A stretch of 54,697 nt of DNA from Armatimonadota bacterium (GTDB lineage Bacteria; Sysuimicrobiota; Sysuimicrobiia; Sysuimicrobiales; Humicultoraceae): NCBI GenBank assembly GCA_016869025.1, contig VGFA01000018.1, positions 1 through 54,697 of the forward strand, in the 5' to 3' direction. The notes beneath the pieces were generated by a model. It was not told where the DNA came from, ran no database searches, and saw only the letters and a program-made list of their open reading frames with translations. Shown here piece after piece: positions 24,238 through 32,702 of this stretch. Numbering within the stretch: the stretch's first letter is position 1; the number at the start of each line of letters is the position of its first letter. Position numbers and translations under genes: made by a program.

Positions 24238-25881
24238 TTGCTGACGGCTGCTGGACTGCGAGTCAGAGAGGTCCGATGGCTCCTGCGCGAGCCTGCGCTG
24301 CTCGCTGTGCTGGTGGCCGTTGCCGCCCTTCTCGTTCTCTTTGTGCTCCTGCCGGTCATCCGGGTCCTGAGCGTCCCGTCGGCCGAGCACTGGCTGGCGT
24401 ACTTCCAGCGCGAGGCGTTTGTGCGAGCGACCCGCAACAGCCTGCTCATGGCAGTGCTTTCCACGAGTTCTGCCATGGCCGTGGGCTTTCTCTACGCGTA
24501 TGCGATCGTGCGGGCGGACATCCCGGCAAAGGGGCTGTTCCGGACAGTAGCCCTGCTGCCGCTCGTCTCGCCGCCCTTCGTCACCGGGCTCGCGACCATA
24601 CTGCTGTTTGGGCGAAGGGGACTCATCACCCACGGGCTGTTGGGCCTGACGTACAATCCTTACGGCTGGCACGGCCTGTGGTTCGCCCAGACCCTTTCGT
24701 TCTTCCCGATCGCCTACCTTGGGGTCGCAGGCGTGCTGCGGGCCATCAGCCCCTCGCTGGAGCTGGCCGCCCACAACCTCGGCGCACGCCGCTTCGCCGT
24801 GTTCAGGACGATAGCGGTGCCCCTGGCGACGCCCGGCCTGGCGAGCGCCGCGCTACTCGTGAGCATCTTCATCCTTGCTGACTTCGGGAATCCGATGCTG
24901 CTGGGCGGCGACTTCTATGTGCTCGCGACCGAGGCATACCTGCAGGTGATCGGTCGGTACAACATGGAGATGGCGGCGGTGCTCTGCACCGTGCTGCTGG
25001 TTCCGGCACTGGGCTTCTTCCTGGCGCAGCGCTACTGGGTCGGCGCCCGGGCGTACACCACGGTCACGGGAAGGCCGACAGGCCTTACGCCGCTCCGCGT
25101 CTCAGGGCCGGTGAGGTGGATCCTGTTCGCGGCGTGCCTGCTCGTGGCGATGATCGTCCTCTCGGTCTACCTCGTCATCGCCGCAGGGGCGTTCGTGCAG
25201 GTCTGGGGTGTGGATTGGACGTTCACGCTCAAGAACTTCCAGTACACCCTCTTCAGGCAGCGAGACCTGTACAACAGCGTGCGCTTCGGCGCGATGGCAG
25301 GGGCTATTACGGCGGTCGCGGCCACGGTAACGGCCTACCTCACGCAGCGCAAGTCGTTCCCGGGCCGGGGGGCGCTGGACTTCCTGACGCTCCTGCCCGT
25401 GGCGCTCCCGGGGACGCTGGTCGGCATAGGGTTCGTGCTGGCGTTCAATCAGCCCCCGATCGAGCTCGTCGGCACCGCGACGATAATCGTCGCCGCCATG
25501 GCCGTGCGGACCCTGCCGGTGGGATACCGGCTATCGGTGGCGTCGCTGCACCAGATTGACACCTCGATCGAGTGGGCCTCGCGCAACCTCGGAGCGTCGA
25601 GCCTGAAGACGTTCGCCAGGATCATGCTTCCCCTGCTCAGATACGCCTTCGCCGGGAGCTTCATATACTCGTTCGTCAAGTCAATCAACACGCTCAGCGC
25701 GGTCGTCTTCCTGATGACGCCCGGAAAGGTGGTCGCATCGGCTTCGATCCTGGGCCTGGCCGATCACGGCTACTGGTCGCAGGCCACGGCGCTCGCGTTC
25801 TCGCTAATCGCAGTGGCGCTGCTGGCGCTGGGCGCGCTACGCCTCGTTGCCGGCCGGCGCGTGCAGCTGTTTGATCTATAG
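24238..25881 (+). CDS. ABC importer 2 permease, two fused membrane domains
   Basis: A 547-residue fused permease like that of importer 1. The EAA loops read ELAAHNLGARRFAVFRTIAV and EWASRNLGASSLKTFARIML. Hydrophobic helices alternate along the chain, and a conserved ALPGTLVGIGFVLAFNQPPIEL segment lies in the second half. The best start available is TTG 24238, 19 bases after the binding-protein stop; no ATG or GTG fits, and the ribosome-binding site is weak. Unlike importers 1 and 3, no strong hairpin separates this gene from its binding-protein gene. It should form the membrane pore with the ATPase at 25895. Confidence 0.85.
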   Translation: MLTAAGLRVREVRWLLREPALLAVLVAVAALLVLFVLLPVIRVLSVPSAEHWLAYFQREAFVRATRNSLLMAVLSTSSAMAVGFLYAYAIVRADIPAKGLFRTVALLPLVSPPFVTGLATILLFGRRGLITHGLLGLTYNPYGWHGLWFAQTLSFFPIAYLGVAGVLRAISPSLELAAHNLGARRFAVFRTIAVPLATPGLASAALLVSIFILADFGNPMLLGGDFYVLATEAYLQVIGRYNMEMAAVLCTVLLVPALGFFLAQRYWVGARAYTTVTGRPTGLTPLRVSGPVRWILFAACLLVAMIVLSVYLVIAAGAFVQVWGVDWTFTLKNFQYTLFRQRDLYNSVRFGAMAGAITAVAATVTAYLTQRKSFPGRGALDFLTLLPVALPGTLVGIGFVLAFNQPPIELVGTATIIVAAMAVRTLPVGYRLSVASLHQIDTSIEWASRNLGASSLKTFARIMLPLLRYAFAGSFIYSFVKSINTLSAVVFLMTPGKVVASASILGLADHGYWSQATALAFSLIAVALLALGALRLVAGRRVQLFDL

Positions 25882-25894
25882 AGGCAGGGACACG

Positions 25895-26965
25895 ATGACG
25901 AGCATCCACGTGGAACTGAGCGGGCTGAAGAAGCGGTTTGGCGACGTCACAGCGGTGGGCGGCGTTGACCTGGCCGTACCCGAGGGATCGTTTGTGACGC
26001 TGCTCGGCCCGTCCGGGTGCGGGAAGACCACGACGTTGCGTCTGATCGCCGGGTTCTACGACCCGGACGAGGGTGAGATGAGGATCGGTGGCAGGCGGAT
26101 CAACGACCTTCCCCCGGACCAGCGCAACACGGCCATGGTCTTCCAGGACTTCGCGCTGTTCCCGCACATGACCGTTTTCGAGAACATCGCCTACGGCCTG
26201 CGGATGCGCGGCCAGCCGAACGCCGAGATCTCCCGGCGGGTCGAGGAGACGGCGCGCCTGCTCGGGCTCGCGGGTATGGAGCGCAAGTGGCCGCTCCAGC
26301 TCTCGGGCGGTCAGCAGCAGCGCGTGGCGCTCGCCAGAGCCCTGATCGTCGAGCCCGAAGTCCTCTTGCTCGACGAGCCGCTCAGCAACCTGGATGCCAA
26401 GCTCCGCATCAGGGTGAGGACGGAGATCAGGCAGATCCAGCAGCAGTTGGGCAAGACCACGATCTACGTGACCCACGACCAGGAGGAAGCGCTCTCGATC
26501 TCGGACACGATCGCGGTTATGGCCGCGGGCCGCATCGTCCAGGTGGGCACGCCCTACGAGGTCTACTACACGCCCGCGTCGAGGTTCGTGGCAGACTTCG
26601 TCGGCATTGCCAACTTCGTCGAGGGCCGCGTCGTCCGGGACGGCGGCGCCGCAGGGGTCGAGGCCGGGGGTGCTGTCCTCGAGATGGGGACCAGGGATCT
26701 GCGTGCCGGCAGCGCTGTGCTGCTCGCGATCAGGCCCGAGGCAGTGCGCCTCCTGGAACCGGGCGTATCCCTGGAGGGAAAGAACGTCCTGCGCGGCGTG
26801 GTCACCGCCAGCAGCTTCATGGGCAGTCTGGCCCGCTACTGGATCGAGGCCATGGGGACCGAGTGGGTCGTCGACGTGCACATGCCGGTCCCGAGAAAGC
26901 TGCTGGCGGGGGAGGTCGTCCTGCAGATCCCCGGAGAGCGTATCCACGTCCTTGAGCAGCGCTAG
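25895..26965 (+). CDS. ABC importer 2 ATPase
   Basis: A 356-residue ATP-binding subunit of the FbpC/PotA/MalK-like group. Walker A GPSGCGKT is at residues 38-45, with LSGGQQQR and VLLLDEPLSNLDAKLR downstream and the switch histidine in VTHDQEEA. The C-terminal part is a short TOBE-type regulatory domain. The start is ATG 25895, 14 bases after the permease stop, with an AGGGA site. The core is close to the importer 1 ATPase, so cassettes 1 and 2 probably arose by duplication of a whole transporter. The importer 3 ATPase is more distant. Confidence 0.9.
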   Translation: MTSIHVELSGLKKRFGDVTAVGGVDLAVPEGSFVTLLGPSGCGKTTTLRLIAGFYDPDEGEMRIGGRRINDLPPDQRNTAMVFQDFALFPHMTVFENIAYGLRMRGQPNAEISRRVEETARLLGLAGMERKWPLQLSGGQQQRVALARALIVEPEVLLLDEPLSNLDAKLRIRVRTEIRQIQQQLGKTTIYVTHDQEEALSISDTIAVMAAGRIVQVGTPYEVYYTPASRFVADFVGIANFVEGRVVRDGGAAGVEAGGAVLEMGTRDLRAGSAVLLAIRPEAVRLLEPGVSLEGKNVLRGVVTASSFMGSLARYWIEAMGTEWVVDVHMPVPRKLLAGEVVLQIPGERIHVLEQR

Positions 26966-27030
26966 GCTGAACGGTTTCATGGATCGAGCAGGCCGAAATA
27001 GACAGGTCTGCGGAGGCTTGGGCACGAAGC

Positions 27031-27059
27031 TTTACAGGAGGGATCGGTGGGCATAGAAA
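27031..27059 (+). promoter_or_regulatory. Possible promoter before the third binding-protein gene
   Basis: TTTACA (27031-27036) and TAGAAA (27054-27059) are 17 bases apart in the 116-base gap between importer 2 and the next binding-protein gene. Matches to consensus are 5/6 and 4/6. This is weak evidence; read-through from upstream is equally possible. Confidence 0.3.
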
Positions 27060-27081
27060 GATCGCGCAAGGGGGTATAGTG

Positions 27082-28104
27082 ATGAAGCGACTGTTGTTGG
27101 CAGTGCTGGTAGTTGCGCTGGCAGGCCTGAACATCGCCCACGCCGGGCCGGCGGCCGGTCGGGTTGCCGTGCTGTGCAGCCCGGCCGTCGAGTGGTGCGA
27201 CGCCCTCAAGGCCCAGTTCCCGCGGGCCACTGGGATCACGCTCGACTTCGTGCGGATGAGCGCCGGTGAGGCTCTCACCCGCCTGCGTGCCGAGAAGGCG
27301 AACCCCACGTTCGACGCGTGGTTCGGAGGTACCGGCGATCCGCACTTCGTCGCCAACGAGGAGGGACTGACCGAGTTCTTCAAGCCACGCAACTGGGACG
27401 ACCTGCGGCCCGAGTTCCGCGACGCCGTCGCGGGCAAGTACATCCCGCTGTACGCCGGCATCCTTGGCTGGGCGCTCAACCCGAAGCTGCTCCGCGACAA
27501 GAACCTGCCTGAGCCCCGCACGTGGAAGGACTTGGCCGACCCACGCTACAAGGGCCTCGTGGCCTACCCTAACCCCACCACCTCAGGGACCGCCTACACG
27601 ATGGTGGCGACCATGGTCCAGCTCTACGGCGAGCGCGAGGCCTTCGAGGTGCTGAAGCGGATCCACCCCAACGTGGCGGAGTACACGCGTGCCGGCGCGG
27701 CGCCGGGCGTCCTGACTGGGCGCGGCGAGGTCGCGATCGGCGTGACGTTCAACCACGACTCGGTGGTGCAGATCCTGCGGGGGTTCCCGATCACGTATGG
27801 TTCGGCGCGCGATGGGACCGGTTACGAGATAGGCGGTATCAGCTTGATCAAGGGGGCGCCCAGCCGTGCAAACGGGATCGCGTTCATCGAGTGGGCGCTG
27901 AGCCCGGAGGCGCAGCGCCTCGCGAGCGAGGCCGGTGAGTCGTACCAGATTCCCTCCAACGCGAAGTCTCCCATACCCAGGGTCTCGCCGCGCTTCCAGG
28001 ACTTCAATGTCATCAAGTACGACTTCGTCAGGTTCGGCAGGGCCGACGTGCGAGACAAGCTGCTCGATCGCTGGCTGAAGGAGGTCTTCCCGCTGCCCAA
28101 GTAG
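27082..28104 (+). CDS. ABC substrate-binding protein 3a (first of a tandem-duplicated pair)
   Basis: A 340-residue exported binding protein with signal peptide MKRLLLAVLVVALAGLNIAH(AG). A CSPAVEWC block near the mature N terminus carries two cysteines, kept in the duplicate, that could form a disulfide. The central RAGAAPGVLTGRGEVAIG and GYEIGGISLIKGAPSRANG blocks mark the same family as importers 1 and 2, again without an FbpA tyrosine pair. Start ATG 27082 is favoured over GTG 27079 by spacing from AAGGGGG. It aligns without gaps to the next gene, with roughly four of five residues identical by eye. It has no permease or ATPase of its own directly downstream. Confidence 0.87.
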   Translation: MKRLLLAVLVVALAGLNIAHAGPAAGRVAVLCSPAVEWCDALKAQFPRATGITLDFVRMSAGEALTRLRAEKANPTFDAWFGGTGDPHFVANEEGLTEFFKPRNWDDLRPEFRDAVAGKYIPLYAGILGWALNPKLLRDKNLPEPRTWKDLADPRYKGLVAYPNPTTSGTAYTMVATMVQLYGEREAFEVLKRIHPNVAEYTRAGAAPGVLTGRGEVAIGVTFNHDSVVQILRGFPITYGSARDGTGYEIGGISLIKGAPSRANGIAFIEWALSPEAQRLASEAGESYQIPSNAKSPIPRVSPRFQDFNVIKYDFVRFGRADVRDKLLDRWLKEVFPLPK

Positions 28105-28249
28105 GCCGCCGGCTGCGCTCCGCAGGCCATCCCGACAGCAGCGACCGCGCGCCTTTTCCACAGAGGAGGCTTGGTGGCGCGACCGGGCGTGGGCTGAGGG
28201 CTGGGGGGTGAACCGCGCTGCTATACTGGCGCTGAAGGAGGTGTAGCCG

Positions 28250-29272
28250 ATGAGACGGTTCTTGCTGTCAGGATTGATGCTCGCGCTGGCAGGCTTGGGC
28301 ATCGTCCACGCCGGGCCGGCGCCTGGTAGGGTAACCGTGATCTGTAGTGCGGCTGTCGAGTGGTGCGATGTCCTCAAGGCGCATTTCCCGCGCGCCACGG
28401 GCATCGCGTTCGACTTCGTGCGCATGAGCACCGGCGAGGTGCTGGTGCGGCTGCGTGCCGAGCGGGCCAATCCGGTCTTCGATGTGTGGTTCGGCGGGAC
28501 AGGCGACCCCCACTTCGTGGCAAACGAAGAGGGGTTGACCGAGTCTTTCCGGCCGCGCAACTGGGACGAGTTGAGGCCCGAGTTGCGCGATGCCGTCGCC
28601 GGCAAGTACATCCCACTCTACGCCGGGGTCCTGGGATGGGCGCTGAGCCCCAGGTTGCTGCGCGAGAAGAACCTGCCCGAGCCCCGCACCTGGAGGGACC
28701 TGGCCGAGCCCCACTACAGGGGGCTGGTGGCCTACGCGAACCCCTCGACTTCAGGCACGGGGTACACGATGCTTGCGACGATGGTGCAGGTGTACGGTGA
28801 GAAGGAGACGTTCGAGATACTCAAGCGGGTCCACCGCAACGTCGCCGAGTACACCAGGGCCGGGGCCGCTCCGGGAGTGCTGACCGGCCGGGGCGAGATA
28901 GCGATCGGCATCACGTTCAATCACGACTCGGTCATGCAGATCCTGCGGGGATTCCCCATCACCTACGGCTCGGCGCGTGACGGGACCGGCTACGAGATCG
29001 GCGGAATCAGTTTGGTGAAGGGCGCGCCCAACCGCGCCAACGGGATCACGTTCATCGAGTGGGCGCTAACCCCAGAGGCCCAGCGACTGGCTGGTGATCT
29101 CGCCGAGTCCTACCAGCTCCCCTCGAACTCCAGGACACCCGTGCCGCGTGTCTCGCCGCGCTTCCAGGATTTCAACGTCATCAAGTACGACTTCGTCAAG
29201 TTCGGCAGATCCGACGTGCGAGACCGCCTGATTGATCGCTGGCTGAAGGAGGTCTTCCCGCTACCCAAGTAG
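28250..29272 (+). CDS. ABC importer 3 substrate-binding protein 3b (second of the pair)
   Basis: A 340-residue exported binding protein, same length as its neighbour 3a and aligned to it end to end. The signal peptide is MRRFLLSGLMLALAGLGIVH(AG). The paired cysteines (CSAAVEWC), the HFVANEEGLTESF region and the C-terminal RFQDFNVIKYDFVKFGR are retained. Differences cluster in the signal peptide and at scattered surface-type positions, so both copies look functional. Start ATG 28250 follows AAGGAGG at 28235-28241. It precedes a perfect 13-bp hairpin and then the permease and ATPase of importer 3, so it is the direct partner of that system. The two copies may widen the ligand range. Confidence 0.88.
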   Translation: MRRFLLSGLMLALAGLGIVHAGPAPGRVTVICSAAVEWCDVLKAHFPRATGIAFDFVRMSTGEVLVRLRAERANPVFDVWFGGTGDPHFVANEEGLTESFRPRNWDELRPELRDAVAGKYIPLYAGVLGWALSPRLLREKNLPEPRTWRDLAEPHYRGLVAYANPSTSGTGYTMLATMVQVYGEKETFEILKRVHRNVAEYTRAGAAPGVLTGRGEIAIGITFNHDSVMQILRGFPITYGSARDGTGYEIGGISLVKGAPNRANGITFIEWALTPEAQRLAGDLAESYQLPSNSRTPVPRVSPRFQDFNVIKYDFVKFGRSDVRDRLIDRWLKEVFPLPK

Positions 29273-29289
29273 GCCGCAGGTTGCGCTCG

Positions 29290-29320
29290 GCAGGTGGGTG
29301 GAAGGAGTCCACCCACCTGC
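29290..29320 (+). promoter_or_regulatory. Perfect hairpin between binding-protein 3b and permease 3
   Basis: A 13-bp perfect stem (29290-29302 with 29308-29320, GCAGGTGGGTGGA against TCCACCCACCTGC) has a 5-base loop. It sits 17 bases after the binding-protein stop and is followed by TATTCC, not a T-run. The placement matches the hairpin of importer 1 and suggests mRNA stabilisation or partial termination. The equivalent spacer after gene 3a lacks it. Confidence 0.7.
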
Positions 29321-29366
29321 TATTCCAACAGAGGCGTCCGCGCGCCATTTCCACGGAGGAGGCCTG

Positions 29367-31598
29367 ATGACCAGCTCCACGATCGCGATCACCCGCCCCG
29401 CGCACGCGCCGAGCATGACGCTTCTGGCCTGGGGAGGGCTGGCACTAGCCGGCGGCCTGTTGCTCCCCTGGTTCAGGACCGGCCGGGATCTTTCCGTCTT
29501 CGTCTCGGGAACGGCGGGGATCGGGCTGCTGGGCTCTGAGCCGGCCGTGGCCGCGGCCCTGGTTTGTGCGCTCCTTTCCGCCATCCTGGGCATGCTGAGG
29601 CTGCCGCTCTACCGCCGCGGCCAGCTGGCGCTCGTCACGGCCGCCGCAGGGTGCACTCTGGTCGCGCTTGCCCTCGCGGGTCACGGCCAGCCGATGGGTC
29701 CGGCGCCGGTAGTGATGTTTCTATGCTTTCTTTCGCTGGTTGGAACCGGGCTGTCGCTGAGCGGCTACCTGCGCGCCGATGCATTCATCGCGGCGAGCAT
29801 AGTCTGGGTCGCGGTATTCGTCGTGCTCTTCATCCTGTACCCGCTGTGGGCCGTGCTGCAGGCGAGCGTGGTGGTCAAGGGGCGGCTGACGCTTGAGATG
29901 TTCGGCACGGTCTTCCAATCGCCGAACTTCCTGATGGTGAACAACCCGCTCACGCCCCGGGACGAGATGCGCATCGCCGCGACGTTCGGAGCCGTGGTCG
30001 CTGCGGTCGCCGGGTTTGTGGCGGCGGTGCTTACCAGGAAGATCCGCGCCGTGGTCGTGTGGGTGGCAGGCAGCGGCATCACCGGGTTGTTGCTCGCGGC
30101 CCTCTACCTGGGATTTGGAGCGGTGCGCAACAGCGTTCTGCTGGCTGCGGTCGTGGGCGTTGCCTCCACCGGTTTGGGGTTCCTGTTCGCGCTGCTGGCC
30201 GAGCGATCCCAACTCCCCACGCGGCGGCTGCTGGGGCCGGTCTCGATCCTTCCTATTATTACCCCGCCGTTCGTCCTGGGCCTGGCCATGGTCTACCTGT
30301 TCGGACGGCAGGGATTCGTCACGCACTCCGTGCTCGGGCTGTCAACCACCGTCTTCTCCGGGCTGCTAGGGCTGTCAATCGCCCAGATCCTGGCATACAC
30401 GCCCATCGCCTTCCTTCTGCTACAGGGTGTTGTGCGCGCCATGGACATAGCCCTCGAGGAGGCCTCCGAGACGCTGGGGGCCTCCAACTGGTACACGCTG
30501 CGGACGGTTATCTGGCCGCTGGCGCGCCCGGGGATCGCGAACGCCTTCCTGCTGACGGTGATCGAGAGTCTGGCCGACTTCGGCAACCCCGTAGTGATCG
30601 GTGGCGGCAAGCCATACCTGGCGACAGAGGTGTTCTACGCCATCATCGGCCGCTACAACCCCAATGAGGCCGCTGTGTTCGGGGTTGTGCTGCTGAGCAT
30701 GACGCTGGCGATCTTCCTTGTTCAGAGGTACTGGGTGGGCGAGCGGTTCTACGTGACGGTTACAGGCCGGCCCACCCATGCCACGCCGCGCAAACTGCCC
30801 CCGGCCTTGGACTACGCCGTCACCGGCGTGTTTCTGGTCTGGGTGCTGCTGATTGTGCTGCTCTACGGTTCGATCTTTGTCGGCAGCGTGACCAAGCTCT
30901 GGGGGTTTGACTACACCTTCACGCTCGCGCACGTGAAGGGGCTGTCCCCCTCGGGCTGGCACGTCTTTCGGACCACGGCCTCACTGTCGCTCATTGCCGC
31001 GCTGCCTTCCACCGCGCTGGGATTCCTCATCGGCTACCTGGTCACGCGCTACTCGTTCCCGGGGAGGCGGGCGCTGGAGTTCTCCTCGATGCTCTCGTTC
31101 GCGGTGCCCGGCACCGTGATGGGGATCGGCTACATCCTGGCCTTCAATACGGGGGTCCTCCTGTTGACGGGAACTGAACTGATAATCATCCTGGCCTTCG
31201 TCTTCCGGAACATGCCGGTGGCGATCCGCTCCGGGGTGGCGGCCATCCACCAGATAGACCGCTCGTTGGAGGAGTGCTCGACGATGCTGCGGGCTGGCTC
31301 GGTAACGACGCTGCGGCGCGTGGTCGCCCCACTCGTTCAGGCGGCACTGCTTTCCGGGCTCGTCTTCGCGTTTGTCCGGGCGATGACGGCCGTCAGCCAG
31401 GTCATATTCCTGGTGACCCCAAAGGTGAACCTGAGCACGGCTCTCATCCTGTCATACGTTGAGCACGGCAGCATGGGTAGGGCCGCGGCGCTTTCGTCGG
31501 TTCTGGTCGTATTCATGGCCGTTGTGATCATGATCATGTACTCGCTTACGACGCGGATAGACGCACGGGCTGGGCGCGGAGCGCAGGCCAAGCCCTAG
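29367..31598 (+). CDS. ABC importer 3 permease, enlarged fused form
   Basis: A 743-residue membrane protein, about 195 residues longer than the permeases of importers 1 and 2. The first 160 or so residues form an extra hydrophobic region with about four helices. A further inserted segment with two likely helices (AAVVAAVAGFVAAVL and VVWVAGSGITGLLLAALYL) lies between the first core helix and the usual transport domain. The two EAA loops are EEASETLGASNWYTLRTVIW and EECSTMLRAGSVTTLRRVVA. Fusions of this larger type occur among phosphoglycerate/AfuB-like systems, but the added part has no function I can name. Start ATG 29367 follows GGAGGAGG, 94 bases after binding-protein 3b. Confidence 0.85.
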   Translation: MTSSTIAITRPAHAPSMTLLAWGGLALAGGLLLPWFRTGRDLSVFVSGTAGIGLLGSEPAVAAALVCALLSAILGMLRLPLYRRGQLALVTAAAGCTLVALALAGHGQPMGPAPVVMFLCFLSLVGTGLSLSGYLRADAFIAASIVWVAVFVVLFILYPLWAVLQASVVVKGRLTLEMFGTVFQSPNFLMVNNPLTPRDEMRIAATFGAVVAAVAGFVAAVLTRKIRAVVVWVAGSGITGLLLAALYLGFGAVRNSVLLAAVVGVASTGLGFLFALLAERSQLPTRRLLGPVSILPIITPPFVLGLAMVYLFGRQGFVTHSVLGLSTTVFSGLLGLSIAQILAYTPIAFLLLQGVVRAMDIALEEASETLGASNWYTLRTVIWPLARPGIANAFLLTVIESLADFGNPVVIGGGKPYLATEVFYAIIGRYNPNEAAVFGVVLLSMTLAIFLVQRYWVGERFYVTVTGRPTHATPRKLPPALDYAVTGVFLVWVLLIVLLYGSIFVGSVTKLWGFDYTFTLAHVKGLSPSGWHVFRTTASLSLIAALPSTALGFLIGYLVTRYSFPGRRALEFSSMLSFAVPGTVMGIGYILAFNTGVLLLTGTELIIILAFVFRNMPVAIRSGVAAIHQIDRSLEECSTMLRAGSVTTLRRVVAPLVQAALLSGLVFAFVRAMTAVSQVIFLVTPKVNLSTALILSYVEHGSMGRAAALSSVLVVFMAVVIMIMYSLTTRIDARAGRGAQAKP

Positions 31599-31619
31599 GA
31601 AGCCGAGGTGTAGACAGAG

Positions 31620-32702
31620 ATGGCGGTTTCGGCTACGCAACTGAAGCAGGTTCTGCACAAGGAGGCGTCCCCGGTCCGTTTCGAGCGCGTCACCAAGCGT
31701 TTCGGGACAGTCCTGGCCGTGGATGACGTGACGCTGGAAGTTCCGGCAGGCAATCTGGTGACGCTGCTGGGGCCCTCGGGCTGCGGGAAGACAACGGCCC
31801 TGCGGATGATCGCGGGCCTCGAGTGGCCGACTGAGGGGCGGGTCTACATCGGCGACGAGGACGTGACCCCGCTGCCTGCTGCCAACCGCAGCGTGACGAT
31901 GGTGTTTCAGGCATACGCCCTGTTCCCTCACCTCACGGTCTTCGAGAACATCGCCTACGGCCTTCGGGTGATGCGCCGCCCCCAGGAGGAGATCCGCCAC
32001 CGCGTCGGCGAGGCGATGAGCCTGGTCGGACTGCCGGGCCTGGAGCGCCGTGCGCCGGCGCAGCTCTCAGGCGGCCAGCAGCAGCGCGTGGCGCTGGCCC
32101 GGGCGCTCGTGATGCAGCCAAAAGTGCTGCTCTTTGACGAGCCGCTTTCCAACCTGGACGCCAAGCTCCGCAAGCGCGTCCGCGCCGACATCCGCATGCT
32201 GCAGCAAGACCTCGGGATTACGAGCATCTACGTAACGCACGATCAGTCTGAGGCCCTGGCGATCTCCGACATCGTGGTGGTCATGAACCAGGGACACATC
32301 GAACAGATCGGGACTCCGACCGACCTGTACCGGCGGCCGGCCTCCAGGTTTGTGGCGGACTTCATCGGGGAGGCGAACCTGCTGCCAGCGCTTGTCGAGG
32401 ACGGAGCCGTGCGTGTGGGCGGCTACCGGTTCCCCTATCAGCAGCCGGGCGTGGCCGCGGGTGCGGCCACGCTCATGGTGCGGCCGGAGTCCGTTCAGAT
32501 CGGGGTCGGGGGAGACGGCCTTCCCGGTCGCGTGCAGACCGCGTTCTTCATGGGTACCTACGCCGACTACCTCATCGAGACAGAGGCCGGGGAAGTCAGC
32601 GTGGCCGACCCGCGCAGCGTGGACCGGATTCACCCGATGGGGACAGAGGTCAGACTGCTGTTCTCGCCTGAGGCCCTCTACCTGCTGCCCCCGGGCGCCT
32701 AG
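31620..32702 (+). CDS. ABC importer 3 ATPase
   Basis: A 360-residue ATP-binding subunit. Walker A GPSGCGKT is at residues 51-58, with LSGGQQQR, VLLFDEPLSNLDAKLRKR and VTHDQSEA following and a C-terminal TOBE domain. It has a longer N terminus (about 13 residues) and diverges from the importer 1 and 2 ATPases, for example LFDEP for LLDEP and QSEA for QEEA. Start ATG 31620 follows the permease by 21 bases. The stop TAG shares the CTAG at 32699-32702 with the stop of the convergent phosphofructokinase gene. Confidence 0.9.
   Translation: MAVSATQLKQVLHKEASPVRFERVTKRFGTVLAVDDVTLEVPAGNLVTLLGPSGCGKTTALRMIAGLEWPTEGRVYIGDEDVTPLPAANRSVTMVFQAYALFPHLTVFENIAYGLRVMRRPQEEIRHRVGEAMSLVGLPGLERRAPAQLSGGQQQRVALARALVMQPKVLLFDEPLSNLDAKLRKRVRADIRMLQQDLGITSIYVTHDQSEALAISDIVVVMNQGHIEQIGTPTDLYRRPASRFVADFIGEANLLPALVEDGAVRVGGYRFPYQQPGVAAGAATLMVRPESVQIGVGGDGLPGRVQTAFFMGTYADYLIETEAGEVSVADPRSVDRIHPMGTEVRLLFSPEALYLLPPGA

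Larger units (their letters stand above)
27082..29366 (+). repeat. Tandem duplication: binding-protein gene plus permease leader
   Basis: The unit 27082-28175 (gene 3a plus downstream spacer) and the unit 28250-29366 (gene 3b plus downstream spacer) are homologous. Similarity continues past each stop codon: both spacers begin TAGGCCGC, and both contain GCGCGCC, TTTCCAC and a GAGGAGGC ribosome-binding site. Only in the second copy is that site followed by an ATG and the permease gene. Confidence 0.8.

Noticed and set aside
22539..24476. Long minus-strand open frame (645 codons) across the IolO-like and binding-protein genes
   Set aside because: It lies opposite two genes with signal peptide, family motifs and ribosome-binding sites. 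GC-rich codon bias keeps the antisense frame open, and its translation has no recognisable domain.
28222..28227. TATACT as a -10 box before binding-protein 3b
   Set aside because: No -35-like hexamer at a suitable distance (the bases 17 upstream read GGCTGG), and the start would fall right at the ribosome-binding site.
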